NCBI RefSeq assembly: GCF_024436415.1
Contig: NZ_JAFMZQ010000001.1
Location: forward strand, 992,001 to 1,056,000
Length of the DNA stretch: 64,000 nucleotides
DNA from: Pedobacter deserti
GTDB lineage: Bacteria > Bacteroidota > Bacteroidia > Sphingobacteriales > Sphingobacteriaceae
Direction of reading: 5' to 3'
The number at the start of each line of letters is the position of its first letter. Positions within the stretch are counted from its first letter, which is position 1. Below are positions 20,176-29,096 of this stretch, piece by piece. A program made the position numbers and the translations under genes. The notes beneath the pieces are model-generated. The model saw only the letters and a list, made by a program, of their open reading frames with translations, was not told where the DNA came from and did no database searches.

Positions 20176-21447
20176 ATGACAAGAGATAACGTAATTTTTG
20201 ATCTGATTGACAGGGAATTGGACCGCCAGGAAAACGGCCTTGAACTGATCGCGTCAGAGAACTTTGTAAGCAGGCAGGTAATGGAAGCTGCGGGCTCCTG
20301 CCTGACCAATAAATACGCCGAAGGCCTTCCGGGCAAGCGGTACTATGGCGGATGCCAGGTGGTAGATGAAGTGGAGAGCATTGCTATTGAGCGTGCAAAG
20401 AAACTATTTAACGCCGAGTGGGTAAACGTACAGCCGCACTCAGGCGCACAGGCCAACGCAGCGGTGATGCTTGCTGTGGTTCAGCCTGGTGATAAGATCC
20501 TAGGTTTCGACCTTTCGCACGGCGGACACCTTACCCATGGTTCTCCGGTCAACTTTTCGGGAAAGCTCTATCAGCCCTTGTTTTATGGAGTAAAAAAAGA
20601 AACCGGCCTTATTGATTACGAAAAGCTTAAAGAAGTGGCTTTGGCAGAACGTCCGAAACTGATCATATGCGGTGCTTCTGCGTATTCGCGTGACTGGGAT
20701 TATGCCTTTATCCGCAGTGTGGCCGACGAGATCGGTGCGCTGGTACTGGCAGATATTTCCCACCCGGCCGGGATGATCGCCCGCGGACTGCTTAGCAATC
20801 CGCTGCCGCATTGCCATATTGTTACCACCACCACGCACAAAACCCTGAGAGGTCCACGTGGCGGTATGATCATGATGGGCAAAGACTTTGAAAATCCATT
20901 CGGATTGAAGACACCTAAAGGGGAGACCCGAATGATGTCTTCTGTACTTGATATGGCGGTATTCCCCGGAACACAGGGCGGTCCGCTTGAGCACATCATT
21001 GCGGCCAAAGCTATCGCTTTCGGTGAGGCATTGAGCGACGAGTATCTTGCTTATATCAAGCAGGTGAAGGCAAATGCACAGGCCATGGCCAAAGCTTTTG
21101 TCGCAAAAGGCTACGGTATTATCTCTGGGGGTACCGATAACCACCTGATGCTGATTGACCTTCGCAATAAGAACATCACCGGAAAGCTTGCAGAGCACGC
21201 TCTGGAGATGGCCGATATTACGGTAAACAAAAACATGGTTCCTTTTGACGACCGCTCACCGTTTGTAACTTCCGGTATCCGGGTTGGAACGGCGGCGATC
21301 AGCAGCAGGGGCCTAAAGGAATCTGAGATGGAAACCATCGTGGATCTGATCGATCAGGTGATCAGTAATCCGGAAGATGAGTCAAATCTGTCTGCAGTAC
21401 GGGCCCGTGTACGCGAGCTTTCTGCCAGTTTCCCACTTTATAAGTAG
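20176..21447 (+). CDS. glyA: Serine hydroxymethyltransferase
   Basis: PLP enzyme that converts serine and tetrahydrofolate to glycine and 5,10-methylene-tetrahydrofolate; main source of one-carbon units. 423 residues. Typical blocks: [32 protein letters not shown], and the PLP-lysine segment [14 protein letters not shown]. The hybrid histidine kinase gene starts only 3 bp after the stop, so the two are probably on one transcript. Confidence 0.97.
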   Translation: MTRDNVIFDLIDRELDRQENGLELIASENFVSRQVMEAAGSCLTNKYAEGLPGKRYYGGCQVVDEVESIAIERAKKLFNAEWVNVQPHSGAQANAAVMLAVVQPGDKILGFDLSHGGHLTHGSPVNFSGKLYQPLFYGVKKETGLIDYEKLKEVALAERPKLIICGASAYSRDWDYAFIRSVADEIGALVLADISHPAGMIARGLLSNPLPHCHIVTTTTHKTLRGPRGGMIMMGKDFENPFGLKTPKGETRMMSSVLDMAVFPGTQGGPLEHIIAAKAIAFGEALSDEYLAYIKQVKANAQAMAKAFVAKGYGIISGGTDNHLMLIDLRNKNITGKLAEHALEMADITVNKNMVPFDDRSPFVTSGIRVGTAAISSRGLKESEMETIVDLIDQVISNPEDESNLSAVRARVRELSASFPLYK

Positions 21448-21450
21448 CCT

Positions 21451-23472
21451 ATGCCCGAAAGTACCGGTCCTTCAGCCAGTGAAATTGAGCGACTGAAAGC
21501 CCTGCGTAATCTCAACATCATCGATACGCCCGGGGAACAGGAGTTTGATAACATCAGTAAAGTCGCCGCCCTGATCTGTCAGGCTCCGATGGCTGTTATT
21601 TCGCTGGTTGACGAGGAACGTGTTTTTTATAAATCTATTCAGGGCACAACCGAAATAGAGGTCCCCCGGGAGGTCTCCTTCAGCGGGCATACCATTAAAA
21701 GCAAAGACATCCTGGAGGTCCGGGATGCCACAAAAGATCCGCGTTTTAAGGATCACCCGGGCGTATCGGGTGATCCTCATGTGCGGTTTTATGCCGGAGC
21801 GCCTTTAACAGACGACAACGGCCATATGCTGGGCGTACTGGGTGTATTTGATACCAGGCCCAGGGAACTTACGCCCGAACAGCGGGAGGGACTTAAAACC
21901 CTCGCCAATGAAATCATCACCCACATTACGCTGAGGCAGAGAAGTACCGAACTGATGCGCCTTTCGTTCGTGGCCAGCAAAATCAATAACGGCGTTGTCA
22001 TCAGCGATGCCAACAGTAAGGTAGCGTGGGTAAACGCGGCTTTCACGAATATTACCGGTTATACCATTGAAGATCTGAGAGGCAAGCGCCTGGGCGATCT
22101 GCTCTCTGGCCCTGATACCGACTACGCTGCCATGGAGCGGGCAAGGGCGATGACCCGGGAAAACAAGTCGTTCACAGTAGATCTCCTGGCCTACAGGAAA
22201 GACAATGTGCCGATATGGCTCTCCATACATAACACCCTGGTGCTCGACCCGCAGGGCAAACTGGAGAGCGAGGTAGAGATCCTCATTGATATTACCGAAA
22301 AGAAGCGTGTAGAAAAGGATATTATTGAATCGAGAGAGCAGGCTGTAAAACTTAGCGAGGCCAAGGAGATGTTTCTATCGGTGATGAGCCATGAAATACG
22401 CACACCCCTCAATGCGGTGATCGGCATGACTAATCTTCTCATAGACAACGACCCGAAACCCTCGCAGATCGAAGACCTTAATGTGCTCAAGTTTTCGGCC
22501 GAGAATCTTCTTAACATCATCAACGATATCCTCGACCTGACTAAGATTGAGACGGGCAATATGCAGCTCGAATCGATACCATTCAGTATCCGCACGCTGA
22601 TCGGCGATATTTCCAATTCGCTCCGGGTAAGTGCCATGGAAAAGGGCAACAAGCTGGAAGTAAACATAGACGACCAGATTCCCCAGCGTATTCTTGGCGA
22701 TAAGACCCGGCTGTACCAGATCCTGATGAACCTGCTGGGCAACGCGGTTAAGTTTACCAGTCACGGTACCATACACATCAGCGCCCGGCTGGTTGCTGAA
22801 CGGGCGGATTCCGTAGATGTTTTGTTTGAAGTGCGCGATAATGGTATTGGTATCCCGGCCGACAAGCTGGAGTATATTTTTGAGTCATTTACCCAAGCAG
22901 GCTCAGATGTGTCCAGAAAGTACGGAGGAACCGGACTGGGTCTGGCTATTACGCGCCGACTGCTTCAACTGCATGGCTCAGATATAGAGGTGCAGAGCAG
23001 GGAACACGAGGGCACGGCCTTTTCCTTTAGCATCAGCTATAAAAAGGTTGACCATGACGACCAGAATGCCCCCGCTGCCGAGCAGGCAGGCTCCTATGCC
23101 GGATGCAAGATACTGGTGGTGGACGACAATGACGTCAACATACTTATTGCCAACCGTATCCTGAACAAATGGGGGCCTGAGGTCGACTCTGCATCTAACG
23201 GTAAAGAGGCTATTGAAAAGATCATTGCTAAAGCATATGATCTGATCTTTATGGATATCAATATGCCCGGACTGGACGGTTTCGATACAACCTCTATTAT
23301 CCGTGAAATGGAGGGCGAACAATTCAAAACAGTTCCCATCATTGCGCTTACCGCCTCTACCCTGGAACATGAGTATGGCCGTTTCAAAGCCTCAGGCATG
23401 AACGGACATCTGCTGAAGCCATTCCGCCCCGCGGATATGAAAGCTATTTTAGATAGCTATCTAAGAAAATAA
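21451..23472 (+). CDS. Soluble hybrid histidine kinase (GAF-PAS-HisKA-HATPase-REC)
   Basis: Cytoplasmic sensor kinase of 673 residues with no membrane segment. GAF domain about 25-165, PAS about 175-290 (NNGVVISDANSKVAWVN), HisKA with phospho-acceptor His in SVMSHEIRTPLNAV (about 313), HATPase with VRDNGIGIPADKL and GGTGLGLAI (about 420-530), and a C-terminal receiver with VVDDNDVN and acceptor Asp in FMDINMPG (about 601). The signal and downstream partner are unknown; there is no HTH regulator next to it. Start 3 bp after glyA suggests co-transcription, an unusual pairing. Confidence 0.93.
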   Translation: MPESTGPSASEIERLKALRNLNIIDTPGEQEFDNISKVAALICQAPMAVISLVDEERVFYKSIQGTTEIEVPREVSFSGHTIKSKDILEVRDATKDPRFKDHPGVSGDPHVRFYAGAPLTDDNGHMLGVLGVFDTRPRELTPEQREGLKTLANEIITHITLRQRSTELMRLSFVASKINNGVVISDANSKVAWVNAAFTNITGYTIEDLRGKRLGDLLSGPDTDYAAMERARAMTRENKSFTVDLLAYRKDNVPIWLSIHNTLVLDPQGKLESEVEILIDITEKKRVEKDIIESREQAVKLSEAKEMFLSVMSHEIRTPLNAVIGMTNLLIDNDPKPSQIEDLNVLKFSAENLLNIINDILDLTKIETGNMQLESIPFSIRTLIGDISNSLRVSAMEKGNKLEVNIDDQIPQRILGDKTRLYQILMNLLGNAVKFTSHGTIHISARLVAERADSVDVLFEVRDNGIGIPADKLEYIFESFTQAGSDVSRKYGGTGLGLAITRRLLQLHGSDIEVQSREHEGTAFSFSISYKKVDHDDQNAPAAEQAGSYAGCKILVVDDNDVNILIANRILNKWGPEVDSASNGKEAIEKIIAKAYDLIFMDINMPGLDGFDTTSIIREMEGEQFKTVPIIALTASTLEHEYGRFKASGMNGHLLKPFRPADMKAILDSYLRK

Positions 23473-23549
23473 GCCCAAAGAGCAAAGCCATTCGGTAACT
23501 CGATCTATTTAGAAAATACTTGCTTAGCGTTATTTAAGGGGCAATCTTT

Positions 23550-23610
23550 TTAAAATAAAGGGCCGACAATCAACTGGCGTTGAAGCGTCGACCCTTAAAT
23601 TAACGCTCTC
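23550..23610 (-). ncRNA. Candidate structured RNA, unit 2 downstream of comF
   Basis: Part of the 348-bp stretch 23473-23820 with no credible gene. On the minus strand it begins GAGAGCGTTAATTTA (23610-23596), overlapping a hairpin AAGGGTCGAC / GTCGGCCCTT (23596-23558, one G-T pair) followed by TTATTTT. A second pairing is possible: the segment 23607-23592 matches 23526-23540 as a 15-bp stem with one bulge, competing with the first hairpin. A promoter-like sequence lies just upstream (23615-23645). It may be a small RNA of about 60 nt; no family recognised. Confidence 0.4.
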
Positions 23611-23614
23611 ACCA

Positions 23615-23645
23615 CAAAGATGCGACTTTTACCGGTATTAGCAAA
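23615..23645 (-). promoter_or_regulatory. Promoter-like sequence before candidate RNA unit 2
   Basis: On the minus strand TTTG (23645-23642), 19-bp spacer and CATCTTTG (23622-23615), one mismatch to TAnnTTTG. The transcript would begin close to the conserved GAGAGCG. Confidence 0.4.
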
Positions 23646-23694
23646 ATAAATCTTACTTATTTGTTTAGTTGCCTGGCCTTCAAAAGGAAAAAAG

Positions 23695-23762
23695 CTATAA
23701 AAGTAAAGAGCCGGTACTTCACGAAGAAAATACCGACTCTTACCATCTAAATTAACGCTCTC
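23695..23762 (-). ncRNA. Candidate structured RNA, unit 1 downstream of comF
   Basis: Same 15-nt opening as unit 2, GAGAGCGTTAATTTA (23762-23748), then a hairpin AAGAGTCGGTA / TACCGGCTCTT (23741-23706) and T-rich DNA. The stem changes relative to unit 2 keep pairing (AAGAG/CTCTT against AAGGG/CCCTT), which favours a conserved structure. No clear -7 box precedes it, so it may be part of the comF transcript tail; it could also act as a terminator for comF. Confidence 0.4.
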
Positions 23763-23820
23763 GGGTATAATAACCCGGCAGCGTACAAAAGGTTTTGATT
23801 TTTTTATTTTTTTTAAAAAA

Positions 23821-24540
23821 CTAGTCGGCACTTGCCAGAGCGGCTATGCTTACACGCTTTGGACGGTACGGCTGCAGGGCCAGACAGCAGGCTTCCAACG
23901 TAGCGCCTGTGGTTATGACGTCATCGACCAGCAGGATGTGCTTGCCTGCTACCGCCCCCGGCTTTTTCAATTGAAAAGCATTACACAGATTTTCCGTCCG
24001 GTCGTAGCGGTTTCTGGTGGTCTGACTGGAACCGGCACGTGTCCTAAGCAGCACTGTTGTGCTTACAGGGATGCACAGATGTTCGGCTATCCCGACTGCC
24101 AGAAAATAACTCTGGTTAAAACCTCTCATGCGCTGTTTGGTTTTGTGCAGCGGTACCGGGATAATAAGGTCGATGTTTCGGAACCCACCACGGCCTTCAT
24201 GCTGTTGCGCCGCCTCTTCCAGCCTCCTGCCTATCATTCTGCCCAGCATAATACCTGCAGATCTCCTGCCCTTATATTTCAGGCGATGTACCAGACCTTG
24301 GGTCAAGTTCCCTTTTTTAAAAGCGAGGAGCGACATGGCATGTGCGACCTCCGCTCTTCCCCATAATTTACGCGCCACGCGGTTGTCGCGATGCAGGTGA
24401 TGATCGGTAAAAGGCAGCTGAAACAAACACATCGTGCAGAGCTCAGACTCGCCACGGTTCAGGTGACGATTGCAGGCACAGCAGCGTACAGGGAAGAGCA
24501 GCGCCGTCAGATCGGCCACTGCATTAAAGAGAAATTTCAC
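23821..24540 (-). CDS. ComF-family phosphoribosyltransferase-like protein
   Basis: 239 residues. N-terminal zinc-type cysteines (CCACNRHL and CTMC) and a C-terminal type I PRTase fold with the PRPP loop ILLVDDVITTGATLEAC, as in ComF/GntX proteins linked to DNA uptake. SQTTRNRYDRTENLCNAF is the family's conserved block. It is the last of a same-strand group rluF-rlmN-comF (gaps 26 and 49 bp). Whether this organism is naturally competent is not shown here. Confidence 0.9.
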   Translation of the reverse strand: MKFLFNAVADLTALLFPVRCCACNRHLNRGESELCTMCLFQLPFTDHHLHRDNRVARKLWGRAEVAHAMSLLAFKKGNLTQGLVHRLKYKGRRSAGIMLGRMIGRRLEEAAQQHEGRGGFRNIDLIIPVPLHKTKQRMRGFNQSYFLAVGIAEHLCIPVSTTVLLRTRAGSSQTTRNRYDRTENLCNAFQLKKPGAVAGKHILLVDDVITTGATLEACCLALQPYRPKRVSIAALASAD

Positions 24541-24589
24541 GGGCTAAGCTAATGAATTTCCGCTATTCCGCGGTAGGCGGGAGCCGTAT

Positions 24590-25639
24590 TTACTGACCTT
24601 CTTTCACGGCGAGCTGACCGCATGCCGCATCAATATCCTTACCGCGACTTCTTCTGATGTTGGTGGTGATGCCCTGACTTTTCAGATAATTGGAGAAAGC
24701 ATCTATTTTGTCCCCCTCCGCATTTATAAAATCGGCAAACTGGATGGGGTTGTATTCAATCAGGTTAACCTTGCAGGGGATATGCTTGCAGAACCTGGCC
24801 AGTTCTTTTGCGTCCTCCAGCTCATCATTGAAATGATTGAACACAATATATTCGTAGGTGACTGGGTTCTTGGTCTTTGCGAAATAATATTTCAGCGCTT
24901 CTTCCAGCGACTTCAACGAATTTGCCTCATTGATCGGCATGATCTCGTTTCGCTTTTTGTCGTTCGCTGCGTGGAGCGACAAAGCAAGGTTAAACTTTAC
25001 ACCGTCGTCGCCCAGTTTCTTAATCATCTTGGCAATACCGGCTGTAGACACCGTGATGCGCTTGTACGACATATTGAGGCCGTCAGGAGCCGTGATGCGC
25101 TCAATCGATTTCAACACGTTGGCATAGTTCAGCAGGGGTTCGCCCATGCCCATATAAACGATATTGGTCAGCGGCGCATTGTAGTTCTGCTTCGCCTGCT
25201 GATCAATGAGCACTACCTGGTCATAGATTTCGTCGGCATTCAGGTTGCGTTTGCGGTCCATATAGCCTGTGGCGCAAAATTTACAGGTCAGGCTGCAGCC
25301 CACCTGTGAACTCACGCAGGCCGTCATGCGTTCATCCATAGGAATCAGGACGCCTTCCACCAGGTTGCCGTCGTGCAGCCGGAACGTACTCTTAATGGTA
25401 TGGTCACTGCTGATTTTGGCGTTGTTCACTTCCACCGTGTTGATCGAGTAATGCTCATCAAGTTTTCGTCGCAGGTCTTTAGAGAGGTTGCTCATCTCCT
25501 CGAAGCTGCGGGCAGACTTTTCCCAAAGCCATTGGTAAACCTGTTTGGCCCGGAAGGCTGGCTCTTTCATTTCAGCAAGATGTTGCTGTAACTGAGTAAG
25601 ATCGAGTGCGCGGATATCTGTTTTTTTCGTAGGAAGCAT
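24590..25639 (-). CDS. rlmN: Dual-specificity 23S rRNA A2503 / tRNA A37 C2-methyltransferase RlmN
   Basis: Radical-SAM methyltransferase that makes m2A in 23S rRNA (and in some tRNAs). 349 residues with the cluster motif CSLTCKFCATG near residue 115, MGMGEPLLNY, SLHAANDKKRNEIMPIN and a C-terminal catalytic Cys in DAACGQL. Start ATG 25639 gives the standard N-terminal domain. Middle gene of the rluF-rlmN-comF group. Confidence 0.97.
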   Translation of the reverse strand: MLPTKKTDIRALDLTQLQQHLAEMKEPAFRAKQVYQWLWEKSARSFEEMSNLSKDLRRKLDEHYSINTVEVNNAKISSDHTIKSTFRLHDGNLVEGVLIPMDERMTACVSSQVGCSLTCKFCATGYMDRKRNLNADEIYDQVVLIDQQAKQNYNAPLTNIVYMGMGEPLLNYANVLKSIERITAPDGLNMSYKRITVSTAGIAKMIKKLGDDGVKFNLALSLHAANDKKRNEIMPINEANSLKSLEEALKYYFAKTKNPVTYEYIVFNHFNDELEDAKELARFCKHIPCKVNLIEYNPIQFADFINAEGDKIDAFSNYLKSQGITTNIRRSRGKDIDAACGQLAVKEGQ

Positions 25640-25665
25640 TGCGGGTGCAAAGATACCAAAAAAAA

Positions 25666-26607
25666 TTAACGTCTTTTTGCTGCACGTTTAGGCGGCCCGC
25701 CCGTCCGGTTCCAGTCGCCCGCCGCAGCCGCCGGTTTCTTGCCCGAGCGTCGGTCGGCATTCCTGCCTGTAGCCGCAGCCGCCTTAGAAGTTTTTTCCGG
25801 CCGGCCTTTAGCCTTTTCCTTTGCCGGCTTCTCGCGCTGCGGTTTGGATGAACTCTTTGCCGGTTGCGGTTTGGAAGCCTGCTCCAGTGAACTCGATTTC
25901 TCCAGCAACTTATACAGCTCCTGCTGTTCTTCCGGGCTCAGTTCACGCCATTCACCCAGGGGAATGCCTTTCAGACTGACGTTCATGATCCGCACACGCT
26001 CCAGCTTGGTTACTTCATATCCAAAATGCTCGCACATGCGCCTGATCTGCCGGTTGAGCCCCTGTATGAGCGTAATGCGAAATACGTTGGCCGACTCCTT
26101 TATCACCTTGCACTTTTTGGTCATAACGCCAAGCACAGGCACGCCTTTAGCCATATTGGCCACAAAGGCATCCGTTACCGGCTTGTTCACCGTCACGACA
26201 TATTCCTTCTCATGATTGTTTCCTGCGCGCAGGATCTTATTCACCAGGTCGCCATTGTTTGTCAGAAAGATCAGTCCCTGCGAATCCTTGTCGAGACGCC
26301 CGATAGGGAAGACCCGCTCGCTGTAATTCACATGATCTACAATATTGCCTTTAACCCCGGCTTCGGTAGTACTTGTAATACCCACGGGTTTGTTATACGC
26401 GATCAGCACCGTGTTTTCTGCCTGCGCCGGTTCAATGGTCTGGCCGTTTACCGTAACCACATCACCAAAGAAGACCTTGTCGCCCACCTTAGCGCGTTTC
26501 CCGTTAATGAATACATTTCCCTGCTCAATGTACCTGTCGGCCGCCCTCCTCGAACAAAGGCCGCTCTCGCTGATGTACTTATTTAAACGAATAGTTGCGT
26601 CTTGCAT
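25666..26607 (-). CDS. rluF: RluF-type 23S rRNA pseudouridine synthase with long basic tail
   Basis: Isomerises uridine in 23S rRNA (U2604 in E. coli). S4 RNA-binding domain at residues 1-60 ([20 protein letters not shown]), catalytic domain with [20 protein letters not shown] (catalytic Asp) and [17 protein letters not shown]. Residues about 240-313 are a low-complexity Lys/Pro/Ala/Arg tail, longer than in the E. coli enzyme and common in this phylum, probably an RNA-binding extension. First gene of the rRNA-modification group. Confidence 0.9.
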   Translation of the reverse strand: MQDATIRLNKYISESGLCSRRAADRYIEQGNVFINGKRAKVGDKVFFGDVVTVNGQTIEPAQAENTVLIAYNKPVGITSTTEAGVKGNIVDHVNYSERVFPIGRLDKDSQGLIFLTNNGDLVNKILRAGNNHEKEYVVTVNKPVTDAFVANMAKGVPVLGVMTKKCKVIKESANVFRITLIQGLNRQIRRMCEHFGYEVTKLERVRIMNVSLKGIPLGEWRELSPEEQQELYKLLEKSSSLEQASKPQPAKSSSKPQREKPAKEKAKGRPEKTSKAAAATGRNADRRSGKKPAAAAGDWNRTGGPPKRAAKRR

Positions 26608-26728
26608 GTGCTGGGTGTAAGGGTTTTAAAAATGCGGTCCAGAAATATTTTACAAAGGAATCATTTTATAACCATATATACTACCAAAATATCAATTCTG
26701 GCTTCGCTTGGGCCTGGCTGCGCATTTG

Positions 26729-26827
26729 CTGGGCATTTACCGGGCTAAGCATGCTTTGAGCCCAGTCATGCCCAGGAGATACCCAACCATCAGGCGGAGG
26801 AATTTTGCAGAAGTCAAAATTTCCTCC
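26729..26827. other. Nested hairpins between rluF and the ECF sigma gene
   Basis: Two structures in the 274-bp divergent gap. First, CTGGGCAT (26729) pairs with ATGCCCAG (ends 26775) around an inner GGGCT/AGCCC stem. Second, GGAGGAATTTTG (26796) pairs with CAAAATTTCCTCC (ends 26827) with one bulge and is followed by TTTGTT. The second could act as an attenuator or terminator reading toward the sigma gene. No promoter box is clear. Confidence 0.45.
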
Positions 26828-26881
26828 TTTGTTAAAACGGGGAGAAATGAGTAAATTCGTTTAAGGAATATGTAATATTCA

Positions 26882-27442
26882 ATGACGGATTTGGGCACAT
26901 ATGGCGATCAGGACCTGCTTCAAATGCTCCGCGAGGGCAACCGCGATGCGTTTACCGAGATTTATAACCGCTATATGGAGCTGCTTTACCTGCATGCACG
27001 GAAACGACTTAAGGATGAAGACGAGGCCGAAGACCTCATTCACGATCTTTTTATAACCATTTGGGAAAAACGCTCGGAACTTAATTTTGGCGGCGCGCTA
27101 TCCGCCTACCTGTACCGGGCGGTGAAGAATAAAGTGATCAATGCCCTGGCACACCGGCACATCAAAACCAATTACCTCGATTCCCTGCAGCAATATATAG
27201 ACGCCGGCGACTTCAACACGGACGAAGCCATGCGTGCCAAAGAGCTTGCGGAACAAATCGAGAAAGAGGTGAGCCGTATGCCCAGGAAAATGCAGGAAAT
27301 TTTTCTTCTCAGCCGCAACGCAAATCTAAGCCATAAGGAAATCGCCGAGCAGTTAGGCATTTCCGACAAAACGGTAAAGAAGCAGGTCGGAAATGCTATT
27401 AAGATCCTGAAAGACAACATCAATTTTACGGTGTTGTGGTAA
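26882..27442 (+). CDS. Orphan ECF RNA polymerase sigma factor
   Basis: 186 residues, Bacteroidota-type ECF sigma. Sigma-2 region about 20-90 (AFTEIYNRYMELLYLHARKR, EDLIHDLFITIWEKR) and sigma-4 about 125-175 (MPRKMQEIFLLSRNANLSHK and EIAEQLGISDKTVKKQV). Such genes usually sit beside a FecR anti-sigma and a SusC-like receptor; here the downstream gene is a convergent AraC regulator 3 bp away, so no partner is adjacent. Confidence 0.92.
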   Translation: MTDLGTYGDQDLLQMLREGNRDAFTEIYNRYMELLYLHARKRLKDEDEAEDLIHDLFITIWEKRSELNFGGALSAYLYRAVKNKVINALAHRHIKTNYLDSLQQYIDAGDFNTDEAMRAKELAEQIEKEVSRMPRKMQEIFLLSRNANLSHKEIAEQLGISDKTVKKQVGNAIKILKDNINFTVLW

Positions 27443-27445
27443 TCG

Positions 27446-28312
27446 CTATAAGCTGAGCTTGCGAAATGTTGACGGACTCATGCCCGCCTTTTTGCTGAAG
27501 AATCTGCTGAAATACTTCTCATCCTGATAGCCCAGCTGCCGGGCAATCTCGCCGACGGTTTTGGTGGTGTATACGAGGAGGCGTTTGGCCTCGACCAATA
27601 TTGCTTGCTGGATGATGTCAGAAGAAGAGAGTCCGGTATTTCGCTGGACGGAGTCGTTGAGGTGTCCGGTGGATATGTTTAAAAGTTCGGCGTAAGCTGA
27701 TGCATTCTTAAGCTTCGTGTAATTTCTGCTCACAAGTTCCTGAAATTGCTGAGCGATTTCACTAGCTCTAGACGCGTGAGCTGCGACCTGCAGACCCGGT
27801 TGCCGCCCGCCCAGCAGCGATGCTGTCCGGTAAATAAAGGCGCTGATCAATGCATGGCTCGTCTGCCTGGAAAAGCGGTCGCCCTGAAGGGAAGAGACAT
27901 TTTGCGCAATATTCTCCAGAAGACCGGAAAACCAGGACTGGTTGGCATGGTTCAGCGACAGGATCAGGGGCGCATCTGACGGGTGCTGTTCGAATACCTG
28001 GCGTGCTGCATCGTCGACCAGCCCCGACTCAAAGCAGAGCATCCAGCCCCTGATCCCATCGGCTGCCTCAACATGATGTACCTGGCCCGGCCGGCAAATC
28101 ATCAGGGAGGGTTCGTTTATTTCAAGCGCGACCGAATCGAGCACAAAACGGACAAATCCGGTAAGGGCAAGGAAGCAGCAGTAATAGTCGTGGCGGTGCG
28201 GCAGATACGGATTGGAAGTCGCTTTTTCATGGTCAAAGTCGAAACTCATAATGCTGAATCCGGAAAAGCCGTTTTGCATGGGCACCAGCGCGATTTTACG
28301 ACCAGAAGCCAT
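27446..28312 (-). CDS. AraC-family transcription regulator
   Basis: 288 residues: an N-terminal cupin-like sensing domain (HRHDYYCCFLALTGFV) and a C-terminal pair of HTH motifs (ELLNISTGHLNDSVQ and TVGEIARQLGYQDEKYFSRFFSKKAGMSP). The start overlaps the siderophore-interacting protein gene by 17 bp on the same strand, so the two are one operon and the regulator likely controls it or an iron/oxidoreductase function. Confidence 0.9.
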   Translation of the reverse strand: MASGRKIALVPMQNGFSGFSIMSFDFDHEKATSNPYLPHRHDYYCCFLALTGFVRFVLDSVALEINEPSLMICRPGQVHHVEAADGIRGWMLCFESGLVDDAARQVFEQHPSDAPLILSLNHANQSWFSGLLENIAQNVSSLQGDRFSRQTSHALISAFIYRTASLLGGRQPGLQVAAHASRASEIAQQFQELVSRNYTKLKNASAYAELLNISTGHLNDSVQRNTGLSSSDIIQQAILVEAKRLLVYTTKTVGEIARQLGYQDEKYFSRFFSKKAGMSPSTFRKLSL

Positions 28313-28997
28313 GGGTATATATCTTTACGTTCGGGGCGGTTCGTTCTTTGAGCATAGCACGAAGCTTTTTAATCATCGGGATATTACCCGCAAGATAAAT
28401 AAAAGAATAAACAGAAAGGTCTTGCTCCAGCAGCCAGTTGCGATGTGCCGCAAACCTTTCGGCACCACGGACGAAGGTCAGGTCTGAATACCTATTCTCA
28501 AACGAGTCGTCATGCGTATGATATAGCGTTGTCGAAATCTCAGGCAGGAACAAAGTCGTGTCAAGCGGATTCTGCTCATGCAGAAGATTCTTTAAGGCAA
28601 TAAAATGGCCTATTGCACTACCATCACCCAGTCCCAGTACGCGGCCCGGAGCCGATGGCAGGTTTGCGCCATGCGCCTCGTCGAGTAGTACCTCGTCGCC
28701 CACCTGCAGTTCACGAACCCAGCGGCTTCCGGCACCACGGTGACCCGCCTCCACTATCAAGGTACAGGTTTGCCGTACACCATCCCAGCGGGCGGGGGTA
28801 TAATCGCGGTATTCCAGCATGCCCACCTTGCACTTCAAACGTTTCACCGCATTCCAGGTCATCATCTTCGCTGCCGGGAAGGAAAGGTCTATTTCAAATA
28901 CCGGTGCAGCATCCCACTCCCTGATGTCGAGCACCCGGGCCGGTTTTAATAGTCTTTCCAGCAGGCCGTCTACCGCCTTCTTCATCATGTTTGCCAT
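28296..28997 (-). CDS. Siderophore-interacting (ViuB-like) flavin reductase family protein
   Basis: 233 residues resembling SIP/ViuB proteins that reduce ferric siderophores in the cytoplasm using FAD and NAD(P)H. The FAD-binding segment is recognisable (RDYTPARWDGVRQTCTLIVE), followed by an NAD-domain GLGDGSAIGHF. Co-transcribed with the AraC gene. A TATTTTTG box at 29015-29022 precedes it but I find no -33 partner at the right spacing. Confidence 0.8.
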   Translation of the reverse strand: MANMMKKAVDGLLERLLKPARVLDIREWDAAPVFEIDLSFPAAKMMTWNAVKRLKCKVGMLEYRDYTPARWDGVRQTCTLIVEAGHRGAGSRWVRELQVGDEVLLDEAHGANLPSAPGRVLGLGDGSAIGHFIALKNLLHEQNPLDTTLFLPEISTTLYHTHDDSFENRYSDLTFVRGAERFAAHRNWLLEQDLSVYSFIYLAGNIPMIKKLRAMLKERTAPNVKIYTHGFWS

Positions 28998-29096
28998 AAA
29001 GTGTTTTTTTAAGGCAAAAATACAAGTCCGGAATGGCCAGGGCTGTTCAAAAGCAAGGGTAAAGGTGGATAAATCGAGGGCTGTTCGCCGGGATTT

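Noticed and set aside
23595..23831. 78-codon minus-strand frame after comF
   Set aside because: It begins inside comF and runs through the hairpin units; no protein-like conservation visible.
29015..29022. TATTTTTG box before the siderophore-interacting gene
   Set aside because: Good -7 match but the nearest TTTG is 25 bp away, outside the usual spacing.
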